DNA from: Asticcacaulis sp. MM231
Lineage (GTDB): Bacteria; Pseudomonadota; Alphaproteobacteria; Caulobacterales; Caulobacteraceae
NCBI RefSeq assembly: GCF_964186625.1
Contig: NZ_OZ075110.1
Location: 186,001 to 250,000, forward strand
Length of the DNA: 64,000 nucleotides
Direction: 5' to 3'
Part shown: positions 28,287 through 38,070 of the stretch, in pieces
Layout of the letters: each line of letters opens with the position of its first letter
How positions within the stretch are numbered: position 1 is the stretch's first letter
Notes under the pieces: generated by a model
Database searches by the model: none
Seen by the model: only the letters and a program-made list of their open reading frames with translations
What the model was told of the DNA's origin: nothing
Translations under genes and position numbers: made by a program

Positions 28287-30803
28287 ATGGAAACGCCTAT
28301 GAAAAAGCCAGATCGTCGCTCTGTTCTCTCCGCGGCCGCCGCCCTGAGCGCCCTGCCTGTGTCAGCGCTTGCCGCGCCGAAGCCGCCGGTCGTCCGGCCC
28401 GTGACAACGACATCGGCGCCCTCTCTGGCGCCGCGCGAACGCATCTTATTTGACTTCGACTGGCGCTTTGCCCTGGGACACGCCGCTGACGTCAACCGCG
28501 ATTTCGGCTTTGGCCGCGACCAGAAAACCTACGCCAAACAGGGCAACGGTCAGGTGGCGGAACCGTCAACCGCCGAGTTTGACGATCATCTGTGGCAGCC
28601 GGTCGATCTACCGCACGATTGGGCCGTGGGCCTGCCGTTCGCACGTAACGACTATTTCATCCCGCCGCAGAATCCGGAAGATGGCGATCCCGGCGCGGGT
28701 CATGGCTACAAGGCCATCGGGCGTCGCTTTCCGGAAAACAGCATAGGCTGGTATCGCAAGGTTTTCGAACTGCAGCCGGGTGATGCGGACCGCGTTCTGA
28801 CCCTTGAATTTGACGGCGTCTTCAGAGACTCCCTCGTTATCCTCAATGGCTACGTGCTGACGCGGCATGAAAGTGGTTACACACCCTTCAGTGTCGACAT
28901 CACCAACTATATAAACCCGCAAGGGCCGAATATCTTGCTGGTTCGGGCTGACGCCAGCCTGGGCGAAGGCTGGTTTTACGAAGGCGCCGGCATTTACCGC
29001 CATGTCTGGCTTGTCAAAACCGACAAGGTGCATGTCCCCCAATGGGGCCTGTGCGTTCGCGGCGAAACGTCCGGCGCCATCAGCCTGGAGGCGACGCTCA
29101 AAAACGCATCGGCCCATCCAAGGACGGTCGATCTGGTCACCGATATCTACGACCGTGAGGGCCGCACCGTAGCCTCGGTCACATCCACGGCGCAGCTTGA
29201 TGCCTATAGTGAAAGCCTGGTGTCTAAGGCTTTGCATCTGGCGGCGCCGAAACTGTGGTCTCTTGACGATCCGCACCTCTATACGGCGCGCTGTGACGTC
29301 CGCGAGGCCGGCAAGACCCTGGATGTCAGCACCGTTCGCTTTGGTCTGCGCGACATCCGTTTTGACGCAAAAGAAGGCTTTTTCCTCAATGGGACATGGC
29401 TGAAGCTTCGGGGCGCCAACAACCATGAAGATCATGCCGGCGTGGGCACAGGCGTGCCGGACGCCCTGCATCGCTGGCGCGTCAGGCAACTGAAGGACAT
29501 GGGCGCAAACATCTGGCGTTGCGCCCATAACATGCCCAACGAAGCTATTCTGGAGGCCTGTGACGAACTGGGCATGCTCGTCATCGACGAAACACGCCTG
29601 ATGACCGCGACGCCTGAAGGCCTGAGCCAGCTTGCAACCCTCATCCGCCGCGACCGCAACCATCCGAGCGTCATCCTTTGGTCGATCGGCAATGAGGAAA
29701 CGGCTCAGCAGGGCACAGAGCGCGGCCTGAAGATCGCGCTGGACATGCGCCGCCTCGTCAAGTCGCTCGATCCGACCCGGCCGATCACGGCGGCCATGAA
29801 CCACTATCAGGGGCAGGGCCTGACACCCGCGCTGGATGTCATGGGCTTCAACTATCACGAATTGAGCATCGAACCCTTCCGCAAGCTTTACCCCGACATG
29901 CCGATTGTCGGCACCGAAACCGCCAGCGCCGTATCAACACGCGGCGAATATGTCCGCGATGAGGTGAAAGGCTATGTGAGGGCCTATGATCTGGATGCCC
30001 CCTCCTACGCCCTGACGGCCAGCGCCTGGTGGTCACTTTACAACGCCAAGCCCTATCTGGCCGGGGGACTCGTCTGGACCGGCTTCGATTATCGCGGCGA
30101 ACCGACGCCCTTCAACCGCTGGCCCGAGATCTCCTCCCATTTCGGCATTCTGGACACCTGCGGCTTTCCCAAGGATATTTACTATTACTACAAATCCTGG
30201 TGGCAATCGGCGCCGGTGCTGCACCTGCTGCCGCACTGGAACTGGACGGGATCGGAAGGCAAGACGATTGACGTCTGGGCCTACAGCAATCTCGACAAGG
30301 TCGAACTGTTCCTTAATAAACGTTCACTGGGTGTTCAGAGCGTCCCGAAAGACGGTCATGTGCAATGGTCCGTACCCTATACCCCGGGCGAACTGGTCGC
30401 TTATGGTTTCAAGGGCGATAAGGTGGTCATGAAGACCGCGCGCCGTACCGCAGGCCCGGCCACCCGATTGTCGATCACCTCGGACAGGTCCGGCCTGCGC
30501 ACGGACGGGCAGGATATCGCGCTCATTCGCGCCGAGCTCTTCGACGCCCAGGGCACAGCCTTGCCGACCGCCGACAACCTCATCCATTTCAGCCTGTCTG
30601 GGCCTGCCCGCATCGCCGGCGTTGGCAACGGAAATCCGACCAGTCTTGAGGCCGATCAGGCGTCATCGCGTCATCTCTTCAACGGTCTGGCCCAGGCCGT
30701 TGTGCGCGCAAGGCGCGGCTCTGTCGGTGCGCCCGTGATCGTCACCGCGACGATGGACGGCGTTCCCGCCGCCCGCCTGACCCTGACATCCCTGCCAGAG
30801 TGA
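28287..30803 (+). CDS. GH2 beta-galactosidase-like enzyme
   Basis: Exported glycoside hydrolase of 838 residues. Twin-arginine-like signal DRRSVLSAAAALSALPVSALAA, sugar-binding jelly roll (about 50-230), Ig-like domain, then TIM barrel (about 350-640) with MGANIWRCAHN, the acid/base glutamate in SIGNEE near 470 and the probable nucleophile in IVGTETAS near 545. A galactosidase-type domain (SNLDKVELFLN) and a C-terminal Ig-like domain follow. GH2 includes beta-galactosidases, beta-mannosidases and beta-glucuronidases; the layout resembles GalB-type beta-galactosidases. ATG 28299 is an alternative start with GGAAA 8 bases upstream. GH29 follows 105 bases downstream. Confidence 0.9.
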   Translation: METPMKKPDRRSVLSAAAALSALPVSALAAPKPPVVRPVTTTSAPSLAPRERILFDFDWRFALGHAADVNRDFGFGRDQKTYAKQGNGQVAEPSTAEFDDHLWQPVDLPHDWAVGLPFARNDYFIPPQNPEDGDPGAGHGYKAIGRRFPENSIGWYRKVFELQPGDADRVLTLEFDGVFRDSLVILNGYVLTRHESGYTPFSVDITNYINPQGPNILLVRADASLGEGWFYEGAGIYRHVWLVKTDKVHVPQWGLCVRGETSGAISLEATLKNASAHPRTVDLVTDIYDREGRTVASVTSTAQLDAYSESLVSKALHLAAPKLWSLDDPHLYTARCDVREAGKTLDVSTVRFGLRDIRFDAKEGFFLNGTWLKLRGANNHEDHAGVGTGVPDALHRWRVRQLKDMGANIWRCAHNMPNEAILEACDELGMLVIDETRLMTATPEGLSQLATLIRRDRNHPSVILWSIGNEETAQQGTERGLKIALDMRRLVKSLDPTRPITAAMNHYQGQGLTPALDVMGFNYHELSIEPFRKLYPDMPIVGTETASAVSTRGEYVRDEVKGYVRAYDLDAPSYALTASAWWSLYNAKPYLAGGLVWTGFDYRGEPTPFNRWPEISSHFGILDTCGFPKDIYYYYKSWWQSAPVLHLLPHWNWTGSEGKTIDVWAYSNLDKVELFLNKRSLGVQSVPKDGHVQWSVPYTPGELVAYGFKGDKVVMKTARRTAGPATRLSITSDRSGLRTDGQDIALIRAELFDAQGTALPTADNLIHFSLSGPARIAGVGNGNPTSLEADQASSRHLFNGLAQAVVRARRGSVGAPVIVTATMDGVPAARLTLTSLPE

Positions 30804-30908
30804 CACAGTTTTAAATTATCATACTTTATTGTGATCAACCCGTTTAGGCGGTTTACTAAATTGGTTGATGCTCATTAGATGAGCCACCCAAAAGTGCGGA
30901 GGCTAAGG

Positions 30909-32540
30909 ATGCGGGTTTCAAGACGATCGATTATCGCGGCAGCGACAGCGAGTGGTTTCATGGCGCCACATAGCCAGGCCAAGCCCCAGCGTTTGGCAGC
31001 CACATGGCAAACCCTCGCCTCCGGCTATCAAACGCCGGAGTGGTTCCGTGACGCCAAGCTTGGCTTTTGGGCGCACTGGGGGCCTCAGTGCATCCCGGAA
31101 TTCGGCGACTGGTATGCCCGCAGCATGTATATGCAGGGCGACAAAGCCTACGATCACCATGTCAAGACCTACGGCCATCCGGCGCAGTTCGGCTTCATGG
31201 AATTTCTCAGGAACTGGAAAATTGATGCCTTCGACCCTGACCATCTGGTTAGGCTTTATAAGAAGGCCGGGGCGAAATACTTTGTCGCCATGGCGGGCCA
31301 CCACGACAATTTCGATATGTTCGACTCGAAATATCAGGACTGGAACATAACGAAGGTCGGGCCCAAGCGCGATACCATGGCGGGATGGGCCAAGGCGGCG
31401 CGGGACCACGGCCTGCGCTTCGGGCTATCGAACCACCTCTCTCACGCCTGGCACTGGTGGCAGACCGCCTATGGTTACGACCCGGAAGGCGCCGCGCGCG
31501 GCCTGCGCTATGACGCCTATCGCCTGAAGAAGGAAGATGGCAAGGGTTTGTGGTGGGAGGGCCTCGACCCCCAGGAACTCTACACGGGGCGTCAGCGCGA
31601 TATGACGCCACCCGATGGCCTTGATTCGATCAAGGCGATGAACGCCTACCATGACGCGCATTCCGGTCAGTGGCTGGAAACCGTGCCGCCGCAAGATCCC
31701 TATTTTGTCAAAAAATGGCTGGCCCGCACCAAGGACATGGTCGACACCTACAAGCCTGACCTGCTTTATTTTGATGATTACACCTTGCCGCTTGAACAGG
31801 CTGGCCTGGATGCGACGGCTTATTTTTACAATTGCAGCCTCGACTGGCATGGTAAGTTAGACGTCGTCGTCAATGGCAAGAAGCTCAACGATCTGCAACG
31901 CCGCGCCATTGTGGAAGACGTCGAGCGTGGCTTTTCCGACCATCTGCGCCCCCTGCCCTGGCAAACCGACACCTGCATCGGCAACTGGCATTACGATCGG
32001 CCGCTGTATGAACGTGACGGCTACAAGAACGCCCTGCAGGTCATTCAGCGTCTGTGCGATGTGGTCTCGAAAAACGGCAACTTGCTGCTCAATATTCCGG
32101 TACGCGCCGACGGCTCGATCGACGAAAAAGAAGAAAAAATCGTAGACGGCGTGGGATCGTGGCTCAGCGTCAACGGTGATGCCATCTTCGCCACCCGCCC
32201 GTGGGACATCTACGGTGAGGGGCCCTTCAAGCCGGTAGAAGGCATGATGAACGAAGGCGACGCCAAGCCCTTCACCCACGAAGATATACGTTTCACCACC
32301 AAGGCTGGCGTTCTTTACGCCATCTCGCAGGCCTGGCCTGACAGCGGTTTTGTCGTCCTGACCTGCATGGCGGCAGGCCAGGCTCAGCGCAAGGGCCGGA
32401 TCGAACGCGTCGAGCTTTTGGGCCACGGCCAGGCACTCGATTTCGAACTGGGGCTGGGTGGCCTGACGGTCAAGCTACCCTACAGCCGGCCCTCTTTCAC
32501 GCCCGTACTGAAGATCATGGGCACAGGACTGACCGCGTAG
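30909..32540 (+). CDS. GH29 alpha-L-fucosidase
   Basis: Exported enzyme of 543 residues that removes alpha-linked L-fucose by a retaining mechanism. The N-terminus MRVSRRSIIAAATASGFMA is a twin-arginine-type signal. Family features: WFRDAKLGFWAHWGPQCIPEFGDWYARSMY near 40-65, AMAGHHDNFDMFDSKY near 130-145 and nucleophile aspartate in LLYFDDYTLP near 295. The ATG at 30909 is preferred over 30879 because GGAGG lies 8 bases upstream. Probably co-transcribed with GH2. Fucose is a cap on plant and animal N-glycans, mucins and some arabinogalactans; no fucose catabolic genes are in the window. Confidence 0.93.
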   Translation: MRVSRRSIIAAATASGFMAPHSQAKPQRLAATWQTLASGYQTPEWFRDAKLGFWAHWGPQCIPEFGDWYARSMYMQGDKAYDHHVKTYGHPAQFGFMEFLRNWKIDAFDPDHLVRLYKKAGAKYFVAMAGHHDNFDMFDSKYQDWNITKVGPKRDTMAGWAKAARDHGLRFGLSNHLSHAWHWWQTAYGYDPEGAARGLRYDAYRLKKEDGKGLWWEGLDPQELYTGRQRDMTPPDGLDSIKAMNAYHDAHSGQWLETVPPQDPYFVKKWLARTKDMVDTYKPDLLYFDDYTLPLEQAGLDATAYFYNCSLDWHGKLDVVVNGKKLNDLQRRAIVEDVERGFSDHLRPLPWQTDTCIGNWHYDRPLYERDGYKNALQVIQRLCDVVSKNGNLLLNIPVRADGSIDEKEEKIVDGVGSWLSVNGDAIFATRPWDIYGEGPFKPVEGMMNEGDAKPFTHEDIRFTTKAGVLYAISQAWPDSGFVVLTCMAAGQAQRKGRIERVELLGHGQALDFELGLGGLTVKLPYSRPSFTPVLKIMGTGLTA

Positions 32541-32590
32541 AGCCCTTTCCGAAACACGCTGTAGACAGCGAGCCTTCCAAGGGTCAATGC

Positions 32591-32620
32591 GCACGGGCAT
32601 CGCAAGACGCGCGCCCGTGC
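32591..32620. terminator. Inverted repeat between convergent GH29 and GlcNAc kinase genes
   Basis: GCACGGGC (32591-32598) and GCCCGTGC (32613-32620) form an 8-bp stem around a 14-base loop. It lies between two convergent genes where a bidirectional terminator is expected, but there is no T run on either side, so the assignment is tentative. Confidence 0.4.
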
Positions 32621-32642
32621 TGCTATCTGTCTCAGACAGGCC

Positions 32643-33551
32643 TTACTGAGACACGTCCACCGAGGCGAAGCCATTGCCAATGCCCTTGGCAAGAAAAATG
32701 GCGCCTTCCATCGGATCCTGTTCCGCGTCGGTCAGCAAGCGTCTGGCGGCCGGATTGAGCCACGGCGTGATCGGTTCTGCCATACCGCCCACCAGGGCGA
32801 TTTGGGACGCGCCAAGCTCATGGAGGCGGGCAATGTAACGCCCCACTTCGTCGGCAACGTCCTGGACAAGGCGTAAGGCGACGGGGTCTCTGTTCATGGC
32901 GTGGCCCATGATCATCGGCGCCATGGCGCCAAAATCACTCGGGGTGGCCGTGGTGACAAAGGCAATGACATCGGCGGTGTGACCGCCGAGCTCCGCGATG
33001 ATCTCACGGGTCATGTCGGAGACCGGCGCAACCTGGTCGTGACTGCGCAAGGCCGCACGCAGCGCCGCGCGCCCCAGTCCGGCGGCCGAGCCATCATCAC
33101 CCACCTCGAAGCCCCAACCCCCGATCGACTGGCCGATGCCGTCGCTGAAGATATAGCCCGCACTGCCTGTGCCGGCGATCAGAATGGCACCATCGTGGCC
33201 CGAGAATGCGCCCAGACAAGCCGCGTGCGCGTCACTGGAGGCGTAGATCGCGCCAAAAGCCGGTCCGGAATCAATCGTCACCTGGGCACTGGTCGGCGAG
33301 GTGATGCCGGCCAGCCCCAACCCGAGATGAATGTCCTGAAGATCCGCATGGGTAAGGCCCGCGGTCACCAGGGCTTCGTCCACCGCCACCATGATATTGC
33401 GCCAGACCGCGCCCAGTCCGAGACGAATATTGGACGGACCGCCACTGCCCTCGCCCAGAACCTGGCCGGCATAGGTCGTAAGGCGCGCGCGACATCGCGT
33501 GCCGCCACCGTCAATGCCGATATAGTAGAGGGGTTTTGGAGTTTGTGACAT
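32643..33551 (-). CDS. N-acetylglucosamine kinase, BadF/BadG/NagK-type ATPase
   Basis: Cytoplasmic sugar kinase of 302 residues in the ASKHA fold: phosphate-1 motif GIDGGGTRCRARL at the N-terminus, IAGTGSAGYIF near 125, and the GGWGFEVGDDGSAAGLGR signature near 150 typical of BadF/NagK-type GlcNAc and glucosamine kinases. It would phosphorylate the GlcNAc set free by GH89. The next gene on the strand is the NagX-like membrane protein, so kinase, NagX and GH89 form a GlcNAc unit transcribed from the 37115-37286 region. The start at MSQTPKP is chosen; a TTG three codons earlier is possible. Confidence 0.87.
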   Translation of the reverse strand: MSQTPKPLYYIGIDGGGTRCRARLTTYAGQVLGEGSGGPSNIRLGLGAVWRNIMVAVDEALVTAGLTHADLQDIHLGLGLAGITSPTSAQVTIDSGPAFGAIYASSDAHAACLGAFSGHDGAILIAGTGSAGYIFSDGIGQSIGGWGFEVGDDGSAAGLGRAALRAALRSHDQVAPVSDMTREIIAELGGHTADVIAFVTTATPSDFGAMAPMIMGHAMNRDPVALRLVQDVADEVGRYIARLHELGASQIALVGGMAEPITPWLNPAARRLLTDAEQDPMEGAIFLAKGIGNGFASVDVSQ

Positions 33552-33682
33552 GGATATCAACTTTGAAGTTCAGGCTGTCGTCATGGTCTTGCGACCGGTG
33601 AGAAAAGGTAGCTTAGAGAAAGGAACAGGTGTGATCGTCCGTAACGATCGCGGCATGGAAACGCGCGTGAAGTATAAGCGGT

Positions 33683-34795
33683 TTAGAGTTTGATGATGAT
33701 ATTCTTCTTGTCCATGGCGAAGCCGAGTAGCCAGCACACCAGCATATAGGCGATGGCGCAGACCAGGGAACCGATGGCACCGGGCAGCACCGCCTGGAAC
33801 AGATGGATGCCGATCCAGTCATAAAGCCCTTCGCCATTGACCTTGACGAGCTGCATTGTGGTAACAAGAAGCTCGGAGAACAGGTAGATGACGAGCGGGT
33901 TCTTGCCGAAGATCTCGAAGAACGTCGTGCCGCGCGTCTGGCCGGCGATCTCAACATAGGTGATCAGGGCGCCGAGGATCAACAGGTCGATGCCCACGGT
34001 CAGGAGCACGAACGGGCTGGTCCACAGACGTTTGGCCAGCGGGAAGCCAAGGCTCCACAGCAGGCCGGCCACAACGATGAGCGTGCCGCCGATCAGGAGG
34101 TTACGCACCAGCTTGGGCTTGTCGCCTGTACGCATGATGTAAAGACCGGCGAGATAGCCAGCGATCACGTTGACGATGGCCGGCAGCGTGCTGAGCAAGC
34201 CCTCCGGATCGTAGCCGTGCCCTTTCTTGTACATGTGCTGGATGCCAATCACCGCCTGATCGAACAGGGCGCCGGCATTGCCAAGCGGGGTCAATTGCTG
34301 GCCCGGCAGGCCAAAGGTCATCAGGATCGACCAGTAGCCGACCAGCAGGATCACACAGAGGACAATCAGGTATTTGACCGGCAGATAGCGGCAGGCCACG
34401 GCGGCGATACCGAAGCACAGGGCAATGCGTTGCAGCACACCCATGATACGCGTTTCACCGATCGGATTGAGCGCCCAGCTACCATCGACCTGCTGATGAA
34501 CGAAGGGATACCAGTACATCAGATAGCCGAGCAGGAAGATCAGCACGGTGCGTTTCAGCACCTTTAGCAGGTAGTCTCTATTGGAAACACCGGGCTTCAT
34601 CGCGAAGCTCATGGCGTTGCCGACCGCAAACAGAAACGACGGGAAGACGGCATCGGCCAGCGTAAAGCCGAACCATTTGGCGTGCTGCAGGGTGGCGAAA
34701 GGCTCCGCCCCGGCGCCGGCCGTATTGACAATAATCATGACGCAGACGGTCAGGCCACGAAAAACATCGAGTGATTTGAAGCGTGCCGGTTTCAT
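33683..34795 (-). CDS. nagX: NagX-like membrane protein (DUF5009, HGSNAT-related)
   Basis: Integral membrane protein of 370 residues with about ten hydrophobic segments. N-terminal RFKSLDVFRGLTVCVMIIVNT and FTLADAVFPSFLFAVGNAMSF are hallmarks of the family related to heparan-alpha-glucosaminide N-acetyltransferase; bacterial members called NagX occur in GlcNAc clusters of Shewanella and Xanthomonas and are proposed to transport or modify GlcNAc at the inner membrane. The ATG overlaps the GH89 stop (ATGA at 34792-34795), coupling it to the GlcNAc-releasing enzyme. A histidine equivalent to the acetyltransferase site was not identified, so transport versus transfer is open. Confidence 0.85.
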   Translation of the reverse strand: MKPARFKSLDVFRGLTVCVMIIVNTAGAGAEPFATLQHAKWFGFTLADAVFPSFLFAVGNAMSFAMKPGVSNRDYLLKVLKRTVLIFLLGYLMYWYPFVHQQVDGSWALNPIGETRIMGVLQRIALCFGIAAVACRYLPVKYLIVLCVILLVGYWSILMTFGLPGQQLTPLGNAGALFDQAVIGIQHMYKKGHGYDPEGLLSTLPAIVNVIAGYLAGLYIMRTGDKPKLVRNLLIGGTLIVVAGLLWSLGFPLAKRLWTSPFVLLTVGIDLLILGALITYVEIAGQTRGTTFFEIFGKNPLVIYLFSELLVTTMQLVKVNGEGLYDWIGIHLFQAVLPGAIGSLVCAIAYMLVCWLLGFAMDKKNIIIKL

Positions 34796-37066
34796 GCCTC
34801 ACCTTCCAGGCGGGCAAGCAGGACGCGCGCCGCAGCGATCGGATCGGATGGCTTACTGCGAGTATAGACCTGACCATCGTTCACCCAGTCATGTTCCCAC
34901 GTGGTGATGCTGACGGTGAAGGCCGCCTGATCGAAACCGCCGGCGCGCAGAGCGCTGAACAGCTTCAGCCAGCGCGGCAGATAGAAGCTCTTGTACATGC
35001 CCTGCCAGGCCTTCGAGGCATAGTCGTTGAGATTGCCCTTGCCGCCCCAGACTGACACCTGCGCCTTGGCGTTCTCGACATAATAGGCCGATTCCGCCGG
35101 CGTATCGCCATAGGCGCGGGCGTCGTCGATCCAGCTACTCAAGGTTTCCTGCTGATACCCGAGCAAGGCGTCAAGCCGGGTGGTGAGATCACTGAGATCC
35201 GCTACGGCCTTGTCACCCGCCTGAAAGTCGCCGGTCTGATAGGCCTTGATGGCCACCTGCACCAGCCGATCAAGGTCCCCACTGACAAGATGGCGCGTGG
35301 CGTCGATCACATCGTTGCAGAACAACGGCGAATGACCGTAGCTCTTGCCGAGCGCCAGGAATTCCGTCAGCGCCTGTTTCAGCAGAAGTCCAGTCGCCGG
35401 GCAGAGCCGGAAAATCAGCGCCCTCGATCGTCGGACGCTTAAAGAAAAGATAGGCGCCGGCACGGCTTTTCCACCAGCGCGGCGTCCAGTAGCGCGTCTG
35501 GTAAACCGCCTTTTGCAGATCGCTCCACGCCTGCATCAGGGCCGGCGAGGTGTGGCCATAACGGGCGCGCGTATAGGTCTGAAGCCAGTCGGCTACCGGC
35601 ACATCGCCCCACGCCAGATCGTACAGATATTCGTAGACAACGCTGTTGTTGTGAAGGCCCTCGGGGAAGACACCGAAGCCAGCCAGATTACCCGCTTTGT
35701 CGCTCGCGGTGATCGCCTTGAGGTCGCTGCGATAGAAGTCGAGATCGCCATAGACCGGGTTTGAGCCCCCGTAATTATGGACATAGCCATAGATCCAGGT
35801 CTTGCCCTTGAAGGCATCGGCGCGGGTCCAGACATCGGGATAGCGGTCATTGCCGATATCGAGCACCATCAGCTTGTCGTCCGGCACCAGGCTCAGGAAG
35901 GCGCCGATGGCGTCGCTCGACCAGAACGCCTTGTCAGCGCCGAACAGCCAGCCCTGCATCACCCAGACGGCATCGGGGCGCGCCTGACGGATCGAGTCAT
36001 AGATCGCCTCACCATAGGCCGCCAGACGCCTGGCCTTCACCGCCGGATCGACCTCGGCTACGGCCTTGGTGTTGGCGGTGGCGTCGCCATAGCTCGCCTT
36101 GGCGGCGTCGGAGCCATCGGCGGCGATCGGCGGCAGCATCTCGTTGAATGAGTTGGCGAGGTAGTACTGCCCCTCGCCATAGGTTTCGGTATAGAGCGCG
36201 ATGAAGCGACCGGCCAGCCTGGCAAACAAGGGATCGGCTGGGTCAAGCCAGTAGGTTTCGTGGAAGCCTTCCCAGGCACGCATCTTGTAGATCCGGGCTT
36301 CGGGATGCTTTTCCGCGAAGGCTTTCGGCACATAACCGCCAAACGCCGGCAGGATCGGCGTCATGCCAAGCTCACGCATCCGCCCCAGGATCTGCTTTTG
36401 CAGAACCTGCTTCTTGTGGATCCAGGCCTGCGGCACCGGGGCGTCATAGCCCTCGATATTGCCCATGCGCTGCCACGGCGTGAAGGCCGGCCCCGAGAAA
36501 TAGGCAGCCAGTTCGGCGTCGCTCAGACCGTTTTCACGCCACAGCGCCTGCCAGACATATTCCTGACCTTCCATGGCCAGAGGCATATCGATGCCGTGCA
36601 GCGCCATCCAGTCGATTTCGCGCTCCCAGCGCGACCAGGTCCACCACGGCGTGGTGTAGCCAAAGGTGCAGGTGTTCATATAGGCGCGATGGCGGAAAGG
36701 CGTTTCGGTGCGCGTCAGGGCGGCATCCGGCAGACGCCACGGCAGGTCGACGCGATCGCCCTCCCAGCTTACGTGCGCGGCACCGGTCGATTTAAGATAG
36801 CTGTAGGCGCCCTTGGTCAGGGCCACCGGATCAGAACCTTCGACCGTCAGCTTGCCGCCGTGCGCCGAGACCGCATACCACGGCTTGGCCGAACCGGACG
36901 GCGTCAGTTTGAAGCTGATGGCCTTCGCGCGCGAACCGATCAGGCGTCGCAATACACCGGCGCTGGCCGGTGTGGTCTCTGTGGCGCCCGTGGCGCCCGC
37001 GGCCATGCTGATGGCCGCTGCCGATAGGCCGGAGACAAGAAAATGACGGCGATTTAGGTGCGGCAA
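34792..37066 (-). pseudogene. GH89 alpha-N-acetylglucosaminidase, frameshifted
   Basis: Exported enzyme releasing alpha-linked GlcNAc, human NAGLU family. Twin-arginine signal NRRHFLVSGLSAAAISMA. The barrel carries MNTCTFGYTTPWWTWSRWEREIDWMALHGI, the acid/base glutamate in LANSFNEM and the likely nucleophile in FGVFPEGLHNNSVVYEYL. The frame runs to RPTIEGADFPALPGDWTSAETG and stops at 35270; the helical C-terminal domain continues one frame over from LLLKQALTEFLALGKSYG to 34792. Deleting one base at about 35389 restores a single protein of 757 residues. The start is TTG 37066 (GGGGAG upstream); GTG 37114 is an alternative. Real loss of function or one-base assembly error. Confidence 0.88.
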
Positions 37067-37183
37067 ATGGGACTCCCCGTTCAAGACAAGATGAAGTCTC
37101 GCTGAAAAGTCCACCTTGAATTAATACGCATGTTTGTTCTGAAAAACCCACATCCGCACTCTGTGGATTATGACACAAGGCAC

Positions 37184-37197
37184 ATTGGCAAACCAAT
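37184..37197. promoter_or_regulatory. GntR-type operator ATTGG-CAAA-CCAAT
   Basis: Perfect copy, 118 bases upstream of the GH89 start and 87 bases past the end of the GntR gene, where the promoter of the GH89-NagX-kinase unit must lie. Confidence 0.75.
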
Positions 37198-37224
37198 TGT
37201 GCGATATTGACTATATCACCTAAA

Positions 37225-37238
37225 ATTGGCCTGTCAAT
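37225..37238. promoter_or_regulatory. Near-perfect GntR-type site ATTGG-CCTG-TCAAT
   Basis: Matches 9 of 10 positions and is embedded in a longer palindrome AAAATTG-N6-CAATTTT (37222-37241). It is 27 bases from the perfect copy, so paired dimers are plausible. Confidence 0.6.
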
Positions 37239-37286
37239 TTTCGATTGCACCTAAATTGGGCCGCCCGATGGTCGCCAGAGGTACAT

Positions 37287-38039
37287 TTAAGATCGTACCA
37301 CCTCAACCTCTTCCGGGGGGATAGCGTTAGCCTCTGTCAGAAAGGTTTTGATCTCGTCGACATACTGCCACATGGCGACAAAGGCGGCGTCACCGTCGTG
37401 GCGCCGCAGGGCGGCCACAAGCTTTTCACGCGCTGCCGTCCAGCGATCACTCTTAAGTTCCGTCGCCGGAGCATAGAAATTATGCCACAACGGGCTGTTA
37501 TCGCGCCTCTGCCAAAGATGGTGAGCAAGACTGATCAGTTCCGGATTTTGCGTGGCACGAGCTATGCTCAGATGGAAACGCATTTCGGTATAGGCGCGCG
37601 AACCGGCATGGGGCGCGATGCGGCAGTCCTCGCACAAGCGTTCCAGCTCAATTAAGTCGTCTTCCGTCGCCGAAAGGGCGGCCAACCGCGACAAATGACT
37701 TTCAAACCACTGCTGCGCTTGTAAGAATTCGGCCGGCCCCGACGGCGGCAAGGTGTCAAAGGGACGCTCCTTGACCGCTTCATCCGCTTCACTTGCGTCC
37801 AGTTCATAGGCACGGCGCGTTATATAGATGCCCGAGCCCTGCCGCGATTGGATAAGGCCCTTGACTTCGAGCATGACTAGGGCATCGCGCACCACGGCCC
37901 GCCCGACATTATACATCTCGGCCAATTCACGTTCCGTGGGCAGCTTACCCAGCATGCGGAACTCACCATTTCGAATCCGCTCAAGCAGGGATTCGCCGAC
38001 CGTGCGGTAAGCGCGAACGTCCTTGTCCGAAATCAACAC
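37287..38039 (-). CDS. GntR/FadR-family transcriptional regulator
   Basis: FadR-subfamily regulator of about 250 residues. The N-terminal winged helix has RAYRTVGESLLERIRNGEFR, ELAEMYNVGRAVVRDALVMLEVKGLIQSRQGSGIYI; the C-terminal helical FCD effector domain holds H residues in SHLSRLAALSAT, EMRFHLSIARAT and WRHNF-like segments that bind metal and ligand in the family. Paralogous to the regulator at 46962-47747. The most likely controller of the ATTGG-N4-CCAAT sites. Start uncertain: GTG 38039 lacks a ribosome site; an ATG at 38070 has AGGAAA 9 bases upstream but is one base out of frame; the longest frame starts at 38210. Confidence 0.85.
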   Translation of the reverse strand: MLISDKDVRAYRTVGESLLERIRNGEFRMLGKLPTERELAEMYNVGRAVVRDALVMLEVKGLIQSRQGSGIYITRRAYELDASEADEAVKERPFDTLPPSGPAEFLQAQQWFESHLSRLAALSATEDDLIELERLCEDCRIAPHAGSRAYTEMRFHLSIARATQNPELISLAHHLWQRRDNSPLWHNFYAPATELKSDRWTAAREKLVAALRRHDGDAAFVAMWQYVDEIKTFLTEANAIPPEEVEVVRS

Positions 38040-38070
38040 GCGCTGAAAGAGCGGGTGAATGGGGTGCCAT

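Noticed and set aside
33552..33682. GntR operator before the GlcNAc kinase
   Set aside because: No copy or near-copy of ATTGG-N4-CCAAT is present; the gene probably depends on the promoter upstream of GH89.
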